The notes under the pieces: model-generated | What the model was told of the DNA's origin: nothing | Seen by the model: only the letters and a program-made list of their open reading frames with translations | Databases searched by the model: none | Shown: one piece after another, positions 27,489 through 36,752 of the stretch | Numbering within the stretch: the first letter of the stretch is position 1 | Layout of the letters: each line of letters starts with the position of its first letter | Assembly: GCA_001899005.1 (NCBI GenBank) | Contig: MKUW01000006.1 | Coordinates: 62,001 to 126,000, forward strand | From: Chloroflexi bacterium 44-23 | Lineage (GTDB): Bacteria; Chloroflexota; Anaerolineae; Anaerolineales; Anaerolineaceae | DNA: 64,000 bases | Direction of reading: 5' to 3' | Made by a program: the position numbers and the translations under genes

Positions 27489-28759
27489 TGAGTGATATCG
27501 CTATTCGGATTGAAAATCTGGGTAAAAAGTACAGAATTGGAGCCAACCAGGCACGCTATCAAACATTACGGGAAAGCCTGACAAGTTCATTTGCAAACTT
27601 ATTTAAAAAAGGAAACGGCCAGCATACCGAAGACAACACTATCTGGGCCTTGAAAGATATCGACCTGGAAGTCAAGCATGGCGAGGTGTTGGGTATCATC
27701 GGTCGTAATGGCGCCGGTAAGAGCACCTTGCTCAAGATTTTGGCGCGCATCACCAAACCCACCACCGGCCGGGTTGAGTTAAATGGTCGCGTTGGTTCAC
27801 TATTGGAAGTCGGCACCGGTTTTCATCCGGAATTAACCGGCCGTGAAAACATCTACCTGAGCGGTGCTATTTTGGGCATGCATCGTCAGGAGATCAATCG
27901 CAAATTTGATGAGATAGTCGATTTCTCAGAGATAGAAAAGTTCCTGGATACTCAGGTCAAACATTATTCCAGTGGTATGTACATGCGACTGGCCTTCGCC
28001 GTCGCAGCCCACCTGGAACCGGAGATCCTATTGGTGGATGAGGTCCTGGCAGTCGGAGATGCCGAGTTTCAGAAAAAATGCCTGGGAAAAATGGGGGATG
28101 TAGCGCACGAGGGCAGAACTGTACTGTTTGTAAGTCATAACATGGCAGCCATACAGAATCTATCTACATCTTCTATTCTCCTTAACCAGGGTTCAATATT
28201 ATCGAAAGGTAAAACGAATAAAATTATCGATAAGTATCTTTCTAATTTAAAATCTAGCGACAATTCTTCAATGAGTCTATTGACTGAGGGGAAAAGATCT
28301 GGAACAGGGTCAGTAAAACTTTCAGGATTTCGAATTGAGAATGCCAAAGGAATTCCAATAGACTTTATTCAAAGTGGTGAGGAAGTAAATTTTGTTTTCT
28401 TATACCAAAAGGCTGATTTGAGCAATGAGCCATTAAAAAATGTAGATATTGGATTTTCTATTCATGAATTAAGTAGCTCCTCCCCCTTGTTTGTACTTTA
28501 CAGTTCGTACATGGGGACGAGTTTTCAAATCAGAAGTGGGAATGGAGAAATACAATGTAATTTGAAAACTTTTCCAATTGCAGCGGGAAGATATAGGCTG
28601 GGAGCTCGAATTACCATAAATGGAATTGAATCCGATTGGCCTCAGATGGGAATCGGGCATATCAATGTAGTGGAAAGCGATTTTTACGGCACAGGACAGA
28701 TCGGCTTTGGGTCAACAGCCCCTTTATTAATATCAGGTAAATGGTCCTTGGAAAAATAG
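27488..28759 (+). CDS. wzt: Wzt-type polysaccharide exporter ATPase with C-terminal carbohydrate-binding-like domain
   Basis: 423 residues. The ATPase domain has Walker A GRNGAGKST (72-80), ELTGRENIYLSG, the signature YSSGMYMRLAF (160-170), Walker B LLVDEVLAVGD and the H-loop FVSHNMAA (to about 221). From about residue 250 to the end lies a beta-rich extension like that of Wzt, which in O9a-type systems recognises the finished O-antigen end. The DNA changes sharply at about 28130-28150: GC-rich with host-like codons before, AT-rich after. The domain swap fits a polymer-specific C-terminus acquired with the downstream AT-rich genes. Confidence 0.92.
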   Translation: MSDIAIRIENLGKKYRIGANQARYQTLRESLTSSFANLFKKGNGQHTEDNTIWALKDIDLEVKHGEVLGIIGRNGAGKSTLLKILARITKPTTGRVELNGRVGSLLEVGTGFHPELTGRENIYLSGAILGMHRQEINRKFDEIVDFSEIEKFLDTQVKHYSSGMYMRLAFAVAAHLEPEILLVDEVLAVGDAEFQKKCLGKMGDVAHEGRTVLFVSHNMAAIQNLSTSSILLNQGSILSKGKTNKIIDKYLSNLKSSDNSSMSLLTEGKRSGTGSVKLSGFRIENAKGIPIDFIQSGEEVNFVFLYQKADLSNEPLKNVDIGFSIHELSSSSPLFVLYSSYMGTSFQIRSGNGEIQCNLKTFPIAAGRYRLGARITINGIESDWPQMGIGHINVVESDFYGTGQIGFGSTAPLLISGKWSLEK

Positions 28760-28763
28760 TTTG

Positions 28764-29450
28764 ATGACAAAAAATGCTTTTTCAACAAGAATTATCAAAA
28801 AATTTTACAAATTAATCCAGAAACCATCTTATTCGCTAAACAATTTGGACAAGAAATTACTTAAATATTTAAACTATCGAAATGGTTTTTTTATCGAAGC
28901 AGGAGCAAACGATGGGATTTGTCAAAGTAATACTTATTATTTTGAGAAATATTTAGGATGGAATGGTTTGCTAATAGAACCAATTTCTGATTTATACAAT
29001 AAATGCAAGGCAAATCGGCCTAACTGTATTGTTGAAAACGCTGCTTTGGTCAGTAAAGAGTACTCTGAATCAACAATAGAAATGCGTTATTGTAATCTGA
29101 TGAGCATGGTTCGATTTAGCTCACCTGAAGAAGATGAAATTATAGAAATAGGCAAAAAGTTTTTGGTTGGATCCGATTATGACTATCTTTGCGAAGTGCC
29201 TGCTTTGACTTTAAACAAAATTCTGGAAAGGAACGAAATATCTGAAATTGACCTACTTTCCTTAGACGTTGAAGGTTATGAGCTTAATGTTTTACGAGGA
29301 TTAGATTTAGAAAAATATAAAATTCGGTACTTATTGATAGAAGTAAGAAACAAATTCGAAATTGAAAATTTAATCTGCAATTTATACGAGCCGATATCCA
29401 CTCTACATGTAGATGATAAATATTCTGACATCCTTTATGGGTTAAAATAA
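28764..29450 (+). CDS. FkbM-family methyltransferase
   Basis: 228 residues from the ATG at 28764 (a TTG one codon up is possible). The SAM-binding motif is GFFIEAGANDGICQSNTYYF, followed by WNGLLIEP and the family motif DLLSLDVEGYELNVLRGLDL. FkbM proteins methylate hydroxyls of sugars or polyketides. Here, four bases downstream of wzt, it could cap or decorate the exported glycan; in Wzt/Wzm systems a terminal methyl can set chain length. The gene is AT-rich like the rest of the cassette. Confidence 0.88.
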   Translation: MTKNAFSTRIIKKFYKLIQKPSYSLNNLDKKLLKYLNYRNGFFIEAGANDGICQSNTYYFEKYLGWNGLLIEPISDLYNKCKANRPNCIVENAALVSKEYSESTIEMRYCNLMSMVRFSSPEEDEIIEIGKKFLVGSDYDYLCEVPALTLNKILERNEISEIDLLSLDVEGYELNVLRGLDLEKYKIRYLLIEVRNKFEIENLICNLYEPISTLHVDDKYSDILYGLK

Positions 29451-29563
29451 TTTCTGTCTAACTCCATCAAAATCCATTTCTCTATAAAAAAGCCAATTAC
29501 CAATAAATAATTATAAATTTAATTCATTATTGCAAATTATTTTCGAATAATATTGCATTACGT

Positions 29564-30508
29564 ATGAAAGAACTCATGTATCAAATACCTATTGTTTTAT
29601 TTATTTATAGAAGGCCTAAGCAAACAAAAAAAGTGATGGAGGTTTTATTCAAACTAAAACCCGAAAAAATGTACATTATTGCAGATGGGCCAAAAAATCT
29701 ACAAGAGGAAAATTTATGTTATGAAACTAGAAGTATTGTTAACGAAATTAATTGGACATGTGAAATTGTAAAAAACTTTTCTGAAACAAACTTAGGTATT
29801 CGAGAAAGAATCATCTCAGGCTTGGACTGGGTTTTCGATAAGGAAGAAATGGCAATAATCCTGGAAGATGATTGTCTTTCTGAAATTTCTTTTTTTGGTT
29901 ATTGCGAAGAATTATTAAGATATTACAATTCAAATGAAGATGTAATGGTAGTAAGTGGAAATAATTTTGCGTTTGGAAAGAAGAATTCTAGTGAGAGTTA
30001 TTGTTTCACCAAATATGCACACATTTGGGGTTGGGCCACTTGGAAGCGTGCATGGAAAAGATTTCATCTGTGGAATAATCAAGTTCTGCCAATCGATTTA
30101 ACAATTTTCAATAATAGGCACGAAAAATTGTTTTGGCTGCAGAGACTCTCCGAAGTAGAGAACAAAACAATGAATTATTCATGGGATTATCAATGGTCGT
30201 TAACTTGTTTCGCTTATAAAGGTTTGTGTATTTGTCCAAATGTGAATTTAGTTTCAAATATAGGGTTTGGTGCTGATGGCACAAATACATTTGGGGAATC
30301 TAAAGTCGCTAATATGCCTACCTCAGAGATCAATCTTCCATTGATTCATCCGAAGAAAATGGTATGGAATAGGAAAGCTGATAGAAGATCCAGTAAACTC
30401 TCCTTCCAAATTCCTCACGAAAGTTATTTTCTTCGGTTCATAAAAAAAATAATCCCAAGAAAAATTAGAATATTTATTAAACAAAAATTAACTCACTTCT
30501 TGGGTTAG
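29564..30508 (+). CDS. HlpA-like nucleotide-diphospho-sugar transferase (putative glycosyltransferase)
   Basis: 314 residues. The start PIVLFIYRRPKQTKKVMEVL, then YIIADGPKNLQEENLC, NLGIRERIISGLDWVF and the metal-binding ILEDDCLSE match a GT-A-like family often named hemolytic protein HlpA-like. YAHIWGWATWKRAWKRF is a further family hallmark. No haemolysis is implied; the fold points to sugar transfer from a nucleotide donor. It lies in a run of AT-rich glycosyltransferases and probably adds one sugar of the repeat unit. Confidence 0.78.
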   Translation: MKELMYQIPIVLFIYRRPKQTKKVMEVLFKLKPEKMYIIADGPKNLQEENLCYETRSIVNEINWTCEIVKNFSETNLGIRERIISGLDWVFDKEEMAIILEDDCLSEISFFGYCEELLRYYNSNEDVMVVSGNNFAFGKKNSSESYCFTKYAHIWGWATWKRAWKRFHLWNNQVLPIDLTIFNNRHEKLFWLQRLSEVENKTMNYSWDYQWSLTCFAYKGLCICPNVNLVSNIGFGADGTNTFGESKVANMPTSEINLPLIHPKKMVWNRKADRRSSKLSFQIPHESYFLRFIKKIIPRKIRIFIKQKLTHFLG

Positions 30509-30592
30509 TATTTTTGTTTTTTGGAAAAATAATTTTTTTGACTATCGAGATATAAAAATTATATAAATTATGAAAGCAACATAACTCGGTTA

Positions 30593-31897
30593 ATGATTAT
30601 TCTACAAATAAATACTTCTGACATTGGCGGAGGTGCCGAAAAAATAGCAAACGATTTACATAAAGCCTACCTGAATTTAGGGAAGAATTCCTTACTTGCC
30701 GTGGGATTTACGATCAACAATCAGGAATCAGTTTTTAAAATCCATGAAGAACATCGTCGATTAAAAACATCTTTTAAGAACAAATTTGCCAGATACGTTT
30801 CTAGAACTTTTCATTTGGATTGGCCAGCCTTTTTGAGATGGTCTGGTTTTGAAGATATCTATTACCCCAGAAATAAATTCATAAACAATTTTGATCAAAA
30901 TTTACCAGACATCATTCATGCACATAATTTACATGGTGGCTATTTTAATCTCAATTCATTAATAGAACTTAGCGCTAAAATTCCCATTCTAATCACATTA
31001 CATGATGAATGGTTATTTACAGGGCACTGTGCATGTACAATCGATTGTCATAACTGGATTGATGGATGCGGTCACTGCCCAGATTTAGACCGTTATCCAA
31101 AGATAAATCATGATTTAACACATTTAAATTACAGAATAAAAAATCGGATTTTGCAAAAAAGCATTTTTTCGGTCGTGACCCCTAGCGTTTGGATGGCTAG
31201 CCAACTAAACAAATCGAGTTTATTGCCATTTTTGACCAAGGTGATTCCCAATGGTGTTAACCAAGCTGTTTTCAACCATTTAGACACGAAAGAATCCAAG
31301 AAAGAATTAGGGTTTGATCTCAATGAAGTCTTAATTTTATATATCGCTGCTCAAGGAAAGAATAATCCATATAAAGACTATGATACGATTGCGAAAACCA
31401 TAGATTTAATATCTACATTCAACTTTCGCTCGGAAATTGTTTTCATCAGTATAGGTGGAAATAATTCAAAAATTACGAAACTTAATAATATTAAGATTCT
31501 AGAAATTCCATTTATTAATGACCAAATAAAATTATCTCAGTACTACAAAGCTTCAGATATATTTATTCACGCTTCAATAACGGACAATTTTCCAACGACA
31601 ATCTTAGAATCATTATCGTGTGGAATACCAGTAATTGCCACAGCAATAGGTGGGATACCGGAACAAATTATCAATGGTGAAACAGGCTTTTTGGTGCCTC
31701 CAAAAGACGCAACCAGTATGGCACAGAAAATTGAACTCCTAATAAATAATCCACAATTGAGAACGCGAATGGGAGAAAATGCTTTTACTGATGCTAAGGC
31801 AAGGTTCTCACTAGACCTGATGGCTGAAAGATACCTCTTTTTTTATGCTGAAGTCATTGAAGATTGGCATAAAAGGAATGCAAGATTTGGTCATTAA
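30593..31897 (+). CDS. family 4 glycosyltransferase (GT-B, WcaC-like)
   Basis: 434 residues of GT-B fold. The N-terminus MIILQINTSDIGGGAEKIAN has the glycine-rich acceptor loop. HAHNLHGGYFNLN, the Cys-rich GHCACTIDCHNW and GCGHCPDLDRYP recall WcaC-type enzymes of colanic acid synthesis. The donor-binding half has FIHASITDNFPTTILESLSC and GIPVIATAIGGIPEQI with the EX7E-type glutamates. It is a retaining enzyme by family. The next gene starts one base after its stop, showing tight packing. Confidence 0.9.
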   Translation: MIILQINTSDIGGGAEKIANDLHKAYLNLGKNSLLAVGFTINNQESVFKIHEEHRRLKTSFKNKFARYVSRTFHLDWPAFLRWSGFEDIYYPRNKFINNFDQNLPDIIHAHNLHGGYFNLNSLIELSAKIPILITLHDEWLFTGHCACTIDCHNWIDGCGHCPDLDRYPKINHDLTHLNYRIKNRILQKSIFSVVTPSVWMASQLNKSSLLPFLTKVIPNGVNQAVFNHLDTKESKKELGFDLNEVLILYIAAQGKNNPYKDYDTIAKTIDLISTFNFRSEIVFISIGGNNSKITKLNNIKILEIPFINDQIKLSQYYKASDIFIHASITDNFPTTILESLSCGIPVIATAIGGIPEQIINGETGFLVPPKDATSMAQKIELLINNPQLRTRMGENAFTDAKARFSLDLMAERYLFFYAEVIEDWHKRNARFGH

Positions 31898-31898
31898 T

Positions 31899-32912
31899 AT
31901 GCAGGATCTTTCTTCAGAAAAAGAAATCTCAAACCCACTAGTATCTGTAAAAAATAATGTTACTTACAATCAAGACTGGCCAAAAATATCAATAATTACA
32001 CCATCCTTTAATCAGGGAATTTTTATAGAAGATACCATCAAATCAATTGTTCTTCAAAACTACCCGAATCTGGAATATCTGATTTTTGATGGAGGAAGCA
32101 AGGATGACACTGTTTCAATTATTCAAAAATACGAAGAATATTTATACTATTGGGAGTCAATGCCCGATGATGGTCAAGCTCATGCGATTAATAAAGGGTT
32201 CTCAAAATGCACCGGGGACATTGTTGGTTGGATCAATAGTGATGATATGTTATTGCCTGAATCACTATTTACTATAGCCAAGCATTATCAAAAAAATAAA
32301 AACCTCATCCTTTTAGGGGACGTAATCAATATTAATTTTTCAAATAAAACCAAGAAGACTATCCATCAAAAGAATATTAATTTTGAAAATATGATCGCAC
32401 CTTTCATTACTCCACTTCAATGGCATCAGCCAGGTGTTTTTGTACCGCGACAAGTACTCGATCCGAATTTGATGCTCGATGAATCACTACGATATTTATT
32501 TGATCAAGACTGGATGATTCGTTTGTTACGAGTGCTGGAGGTGTCTTACATCAAACAACCTGTTGCCATTTTCCGTTTGCACAGTAAATCGAAAACTGTA
32601 GGAGAAAAATTCAATTGGCTTTCTGAACAGAAAGTGATAGTCAATAGATATTGGGATTATATTCCTGAGAAGAAAAAGAAAAAAACATTATCCTATTTGG
32701 AATTTTTTGATGCTGCCAACTCCTTAGGTGTCAAAAATTGGAATAGAAAAAATGGACAAATCAAATTGAGGAAAGCATTTCTTATTAACCCAAAAATATT
32801 TTTTTCGTGGAATTTTCTACAGTTTGCAATACGATCGGTACTTCCTTATAGATTCATTGATTTAGGAAGGAGGTTCCTAATTAAGGTAAATTTATTTTCT
32901 CCGAATGATTAA
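31899..32912 (+). CDS. family 2 glycosyltransferase
   Basis: 337 residues from the ATG at 31899, two bases after the preceding stop; another ATG at 31878 overlaps the upstream gene. GT-A motifs: ISIITPSFNQGIFIEDTIKS, YLIFDGGSKDDTV, and the DxD-type GWINSDDMLLPES. The C-terminal part has WHQPGVFVPRQ and FDQDWMIRLL, typical of inverting O-antigen transferases that read a donor nucleotide sugar in the cytoplasm. The sugar is not predictable. The gene is part of the AT-rich cassette. Confidence 0.88.
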   Translation: MQDLSSEKEISNPLVSVKNNVTYNQDWPKISIITPSFNQGIFIEDTIKSIVLQNYPNLEYLIFDGGSKDDTVSIIQKYEEYLYYWESMPDDGQAHAINKGFSKCTGDIVGWINSDDMLLPESLFTIAKHYQKNKNLILLGDVININFSNKTKKTIHQKNINFENMIAPFITPLQWHQPGVFVPRQVLDPNLMLDESLRYLFDQDWMIRLLRVLEVSYIKQPVAIFRLHSKSKTVGEKFNWLSEQKVIVNRYWDYIPEKKKKKTLSYLEFFDAANSLGVKNWNRKNGQIKLRKAFLINPKIFFSWNFLQFAIRSVLPYRFIDLGRRFLIKVNLFSPND

Positions 32913-32978
32913 TATCTAACAAGAACATAAACGATGGACGACAACTATCTTTTTCTTTTCATATTATAGCGAGGGATA

Positions 32979-33923
32979 TTGGAAATAAATTTCAGTGTTG
33001 TAATTCCGCTTTACAACAAAAAAGATTTCATTGGACGAGCAATCATGTCAGTATTGAAGCAATCATACCAATCATTCGAAATCATTATCGTTAATGATGG
33101 ATCAACTGACGGAAGCGAAAATGAAATTAAATCAATAGATGATCCAAGAATAAAGATCATCCATCAGGAAAATTCAGGGGCATCTTCTGCCAGGAATCGT
33201 GGTGTTCAGGAAGCCAGATCAAAATATATCGCATTTTTAGATGCCGACGATGAATGGCAAAAAGACACTCTTTTAGAATTTTCTGAACTAATAAATAATT
33301 TTCCTGATCATATCCTCTTTGCTCAATCTTATAAAATATTCAATGAAAAAATAATAACTCCCCCATCACTAGCAAGCATTCCATATGGATGGATGGGAAC
33401 GCTTGATAATTATCTTGAATTAGCCAGGATTTCTCAACCATTTTGTACATCTTCTGTCTGCATAAAAAAAGATGCTTTGATAAAATCTGGGGGGTTTCCA
33501 GAAAACGTTAAGATCGGTGAAGATTTATCTCTATGGCTATCATTAGATTTTATGGGAAAATTTGCATTTTCCAATACTTATAATTGTGTCTACCACTTAG
33601 ATTCCCAAAATAATTTATCTAAAAGTTATATTTCTGAGTTCGATTATTTCAAAAATCAACTTGAAGCTCACTTGTTGAAATTTGAAAAGCATAGTGATCA
33701 ATATCGTAATTTGTACGAATACTATGTAAGCATACTTCTAACAATTTGTAGAAATCAGCTCCTGCTTTCCAAAAAAAAAGAATGCAGATCAAACTTAAGA
33801 AAAGCACGAAATACTCATTTTTTGAAAAAACGTTGGTGGAAAATCTATTTTCTCAGTTATTTACCCACAGAGTTAATACAGAAATCGTTCAAACTTCTTA
33901 GACCAACCAAATATAGTTTGTAA
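32979..33923 (+). CDS. family 2 glycosyltransferase
   Basis: 314 residues. The start is a TTG at 32979 with GAGG just upstream (32971), and no ATG fits the conserved N-terminus. Motifs: FSVVIPLYNKKDFIGRAI, EIIIVNDGSTDGSE, ASSARNRGVQEARSKYIAFL and the metal-binding LDADDEW, followed by KIGEDLSLWLSL, which places the catalytic base. This is a typical inverting GT2 of the WcaA/SpsA type. It lies between two other GT2 genes in the cassette. Confidence 0.88.
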   Translation: MEINFSVVIPLYNKKDFIGRAIMSVLKQSYQSFEIIIVNDGSTDGSENEIKSIDDPRIKIIHQENSGASSARNRGVQEARSKYIAFLDADDEWQKDTLLEFSELINNFPDHILFAQSYKIFNEKIITPPSLASIPYGWMGTLDNYLELARISQPFCTSSVCIKKDALIKSGGFPENVKIGEDLSLWLSLDFMGKFAFSNTYNCVYHLDSQNNLSKSYISEFDYFKNQLEAHLLKFEKHSDQYRNLYEYYVSILLTICRNQLLLSKKKECRSNLRKARNTHFLKKRWWKIYFLSYLPTELIQKSFKLLRPTKYSL

Positions 33924-33969
33924 TTTAAGATGATTCTAATAGGAATATTTATTAATAAACAAGGATAGA

Positions 33970-34914
33970 ATGACACCATTAATCAGCATTATTACTTCTG
34001 TTTTTAATGGGGAGGAATATTTAGATCGGTTTTTTTCTTCTGTAACCAATCAGACAATAATCGATGTTTGCGAATTAATAATTGTATTAAATCAGGGATC
34101 CGAGGCCGAAAAAGCATTTCTTCGAAGTCTTGAAAAACAAAAAATTGTAAAGTGTAATTTTATTTTTCTCGATTTTAGAGAGACTCTACCTGCCTCCTGG
34201 AATAGAGGAATAAGAGAAGCAAACGGCGAGTTTGTTACCTTTTGGAATGTTGACGATTTAAGAATAGCAAATTCACTTGAAAAACAAATACAAACATTAA
34301 TAAAGAACGATGATATTTCACTGACTTATGGCGATTTTATTGAAATCAATTCGCCTGATTCAACCAAAGGTTTGCATTTACACACACCTCTTTTTAACAA
34401 ATCAATATTCCTGAGAAGATTTGCTTGCGGTGGTGCATTTTTATTTATGCGCAAGGTTGTGTTTGACAAATACGGGTTTTTTGACGAACAATTTATTGTT
34501 GCTTCGGATTTTGAGTTTGTAATGCGGCTCGTTTTTTTTAATGAACAGTTACAAAAAACCAGCGGGATTTTAGGTTACTTTCTTAACAACCAATCTGGTT
34601 TGAGTACAAATCTCAACTCAAATCTCTCTGAGATAGAAAGAAATGTGATTTACAAACGCTATGGGATTTTAGACAAAATCAAACCAGAATTTGAATCATT
34701 ATCAAAAAATTACGAAATAGATAATTTTACGTTTTTTGGTGAATTATTTCCATCATTATCCATCGGTTTGAACACTGAAAAGTTGAGCCAGTTGAATTTA
34801 TCAAAGAAATTAATTTACTTTGTAAAGAATATTGTTCGCCGAGTTCTCATTTTATTTGGATTGTGGGAAAAAAGTATTCTACTGCGAGATAGGATTTTTG
34901 GATACAAAAAGTAA
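33970..34914 (+). CDS. family 2 glycosyltransferase, divergent
   Basis: 314 residues, ATG after AAGGATAG. The GT-A core is recognisable: PLISIITSVFNGEEYLDRFF, LPASWNRGIREANGEFVTFW, and NVDDLR in place of the usual D-x-D-D. The first loop (ELIIVLNQGSEAEKAF) lacks the DGSTDG motif of close GT2 members, so this is a divergent member. ASDFEFVMRLVFF supplies the acidic motif near the active site. It is probably one of the sugar-adding steps of the repeat unit. Confidence 0.8.
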   Translation: MTPLISIITSVFNGEEYLDRFFSSVTNQTIIDVCELIIVLNQGSEAEKAFLRSLEKQKIVKCNFIFLDFRETLPASWNRGIREANGEFVTFWNVDDLRIANSLEKQIQTLIKNDDISLTYGDFIEINSPDSTKGLHLHTPLFNKSIFLRRFACGGAFLFMRKVVFDKYGFFDEQFIVASDFEFVMRLVFFNEQLQKTSGILGYFLNNQSGLSTNLNSNLSEIERNVIYKRYGILDKIKPEFESLSKNYEIDNFTFFGELFPSLSIGLNTEKLSQLNLSKKLIYFVKNIVRRVLILFGLWEKSILLRDRIFGYKK

Positions 34915-34991
34915 AACCAGTTTTCCAATAAAAATAACGAAAAAAAGATTAAAGATACAGGATTTTTTTATTAAATAAGGTATCTATTTGC

Positions 34992-35900
34992 ATGAATTCT
35001 CCTTCAGTACTTGTAGTTATGCCTGTTTATAATAGTAAAATTTATCTAGTTGATGCGATTAATTCAATTCTTCAGCAAACTTACTCGGATTTTATTTTCT
35101 TAATCATTAATGATGGGTCTACGGATGGAAGCTCAGAACTTATTGAAACGTTCTTCGACCACCGCATCAAGTTACTTAATCAAGAAAATCATGGACCTGC
35201 TTTCTGCATGAACATTGCAATTAACTTTGCCCTTGAAAATTCAATCCCTTTCATCGCTCGCATGGATTCTGATGATATATCCCTGCCCACCAGATTGGAA
35301 AAGCAGATATATTTATTAGAAACCAATAAAGAAATCGCCGCTTGCAGTTGCAACTGTTTTTATATTTCTGTATCAGAAGGAAAAAACCTTGGAGCTTCAA
35401 CCGTTTCTATTTCACCTAATTTAATTCGGTGGGAGATCAAACATGGATTGAGAGGATTAATACAGGGATCTTGTACGTTTAGAACAGAATCACTTTATAA
35501 AATAGGAGGATATAATACGAGCTTTCCCTATGCGGAAGAAACAGATCTCTTTTTGCGATTATCAGCGGAATTCCCTCTAACAAATTCTCCAGATTTTCTC
35601 TATAAAATACGAATGCGCGAAACCAGCCTTTCAATGAATCACCCTTACAATAACGTATTGAGACACTTTTTTGCAATGGATAGCTTTAGAAGGCGAGAAA
35701 TTGGTATGGCCACGCTCAACTATGATTATTTTTCTGCTAATCTAAATCTAGGCATGAAGTTTAAAATTTGGAGGGAAATGAGCGTTTTGTATTTATGGAG
35801 GGCCGGAGTAAGTAAATCAAATTTTATGTATAAAATAATTGCAGGGTTGATTGACCCTCGTCGAGCCGTGATAAGGATAATGAGAAAGTTCCTCCCATGA
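34992..35900 (+). CDS. family 2 glycosyltransferase
   Basis: 302 residues. SVLVVMPVYNSKIYLVDAI, FLIINDGSTDGSSELIE, ARMDSDDISLPTRLEKQ and YAEETDLFLRLSAEFPL are the four conserved GT2 segments. The family uses a nucleotide-sugar donor with a divalent metal held by the SDD motif. Its stop overlaps a 27-codon open frame (ATGA). The WecG/TagA-type gene follows 70 bases downstream, still within the AT-rich block. Confidence 0.88.
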   Translation: MNSPSVLVVMPVYNSKIYLVDAINSILQQTYSDFIFLIINDGSTDGSSELIETFFDHRIKLLNQENHGPAFCMNIAINFALENSIPFIARMDSDDISLPTRLEKQIYLLETNKEIAACSCNCFYISVSEGKNLGASTVSISPNLIRWEIKHGLRGLIQGSCTFRTESLYKIGGYNTSFPYAEETDLFLRLSAEFPLTNSPDFLYKIRMRETSLSMNHPYNNVLRHFFAMDSFRRREIGMATLNYDYFSANLNLGMKFKIWREMSVLYLWRAGVSKSNFMYKIIAGLIDPRRAVIRIMRKFLP

Positions 35901-35980
35901 GAAAAATGCTTTATTTCATAACGAAAGTAACTCTTACTCCGTTGATTAATCTTCTATGCAAGGATTTTAATGCCTTTTAA
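35897..35980 (+). CDS. possible 27-residue peptide or relic between two glycan genes
   Basis: An ATG overlapping the previous stop (ATGA) opens a 27-codon frame beginning MRKMLYFITKVTLTPL. It ends at 35980, inside the next gene's start, whose AGGA ribosome site lies within it. It could be a translated coupling leader or the stub of a deleted gene. I recognise no family. Confidence 0.3.
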   Translation: MRKMLYFITKVTLTPLINLLCKDFNAF

Positions 35981-36752
35981 AGATGATGGTTCAGGTAAAG
36001 ACCAATCGATATTGAAAATTAAGATTTCAACAATTAATTTCACTGAGAGTTGTGCGCAAATATTTTATTTGATAAGAAATCGTTCAATGAATTATATCTG
36101 TTGCATCCCATTGCACTCCATCATGGAATGTCAACAAAATCCAAAATTAATTCCTATTTTCAATAATTCCTATCTCAATACCCCTGATGGCATTGGTGTA
36201 GTTTTCCTTCTTAGGTTATTTGGTCATAAAAATGTGGAACGTGTTTACGGCCCTGACCTTTTAGCGGAAATCTGTAAAATTTCTCCAGATATTGGCTATA
36301 AACATTACTTTCTTGGCAGCACTGAAACAGTTCTTGAAAACTTAAGAAAGAAGTTAACAGAAAAGAACCCAGGATTGAAAATTGTGGGATCGTATTCCCC
36401 TCCTTTCCGGGCATTAACTGCGGATGAAGATACAGAACTTTGTCAGGAAATTTCTAACAGTAAACCCGATATCCTCTGGGTTGGTCTTGGGTCACCTAAA
36501 CAGGAATTGTGGATGTATAACCATCAGGGGAAAATCGATGTTCCCGTCATGATTGGTGTCGGTGCAGCCTTTGATTTCCTCTCAGGTAACAAACCTCAAG
36601 CCCCTCGTTGGGTTCAACGCAGCGGTTTTGAATGGTTATTCCGCCTTCTTTCCGAACCCAGACGTTTGTGGAAGCGTTATTTACTTGGATATCCAAATTT
36701 CATATATCTTCTAATCAAACATCACGTTTTCAAAGTGCCTTTCAATGCTTAG
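35970..36752 (+). CDS. WecG/TagA/CpsF-family glycosyltransferase
   Basis: 260 residues. Signatures of the TagA fold: NTPDGIGVVFLLR with the catalytic Asp, YFLGSTETVLENL, LWVGLGSPKQELWM, and GVGAAFDFLSGNKPQAPRW followed by GFEWLFRLLSEPRRLWKRY. Members add ManNAc/ManNAcA or related sugars to a polyprenyl-diphosphate-linked first sugar, the second step of teichoic acid, ECA or capsule synthesis. The C-terminal helix region is kept and may anchor it at the membrane. It overlaps the start of the initiating sugar transferase by eight bases, as expected for a step acting right after initiation. Confidence 0.93.
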   Translation: MPFKDDGSGKDQSILKIKISTINFTESCAQIFYLIRNRSMNYICCIPLHSIMECQQNPKLIPIFNNSYLNTPDGIGVVFLLRLFGHKNVERVYGPDLLAEICKISPDIGYKHYFLGSTETVLENLRKKLTEKNPGLKIVGSYSPPFRALTADEDTELCQEISNSKPDILWVGLGSPKQELWMYNHQGKIDVPVMIGVGAAFDFLSGNKPQAPRWVQRSGFEWLFRLLSEPRRLWKRYLLGYPNFIYLLIKHHVFKVPFNA

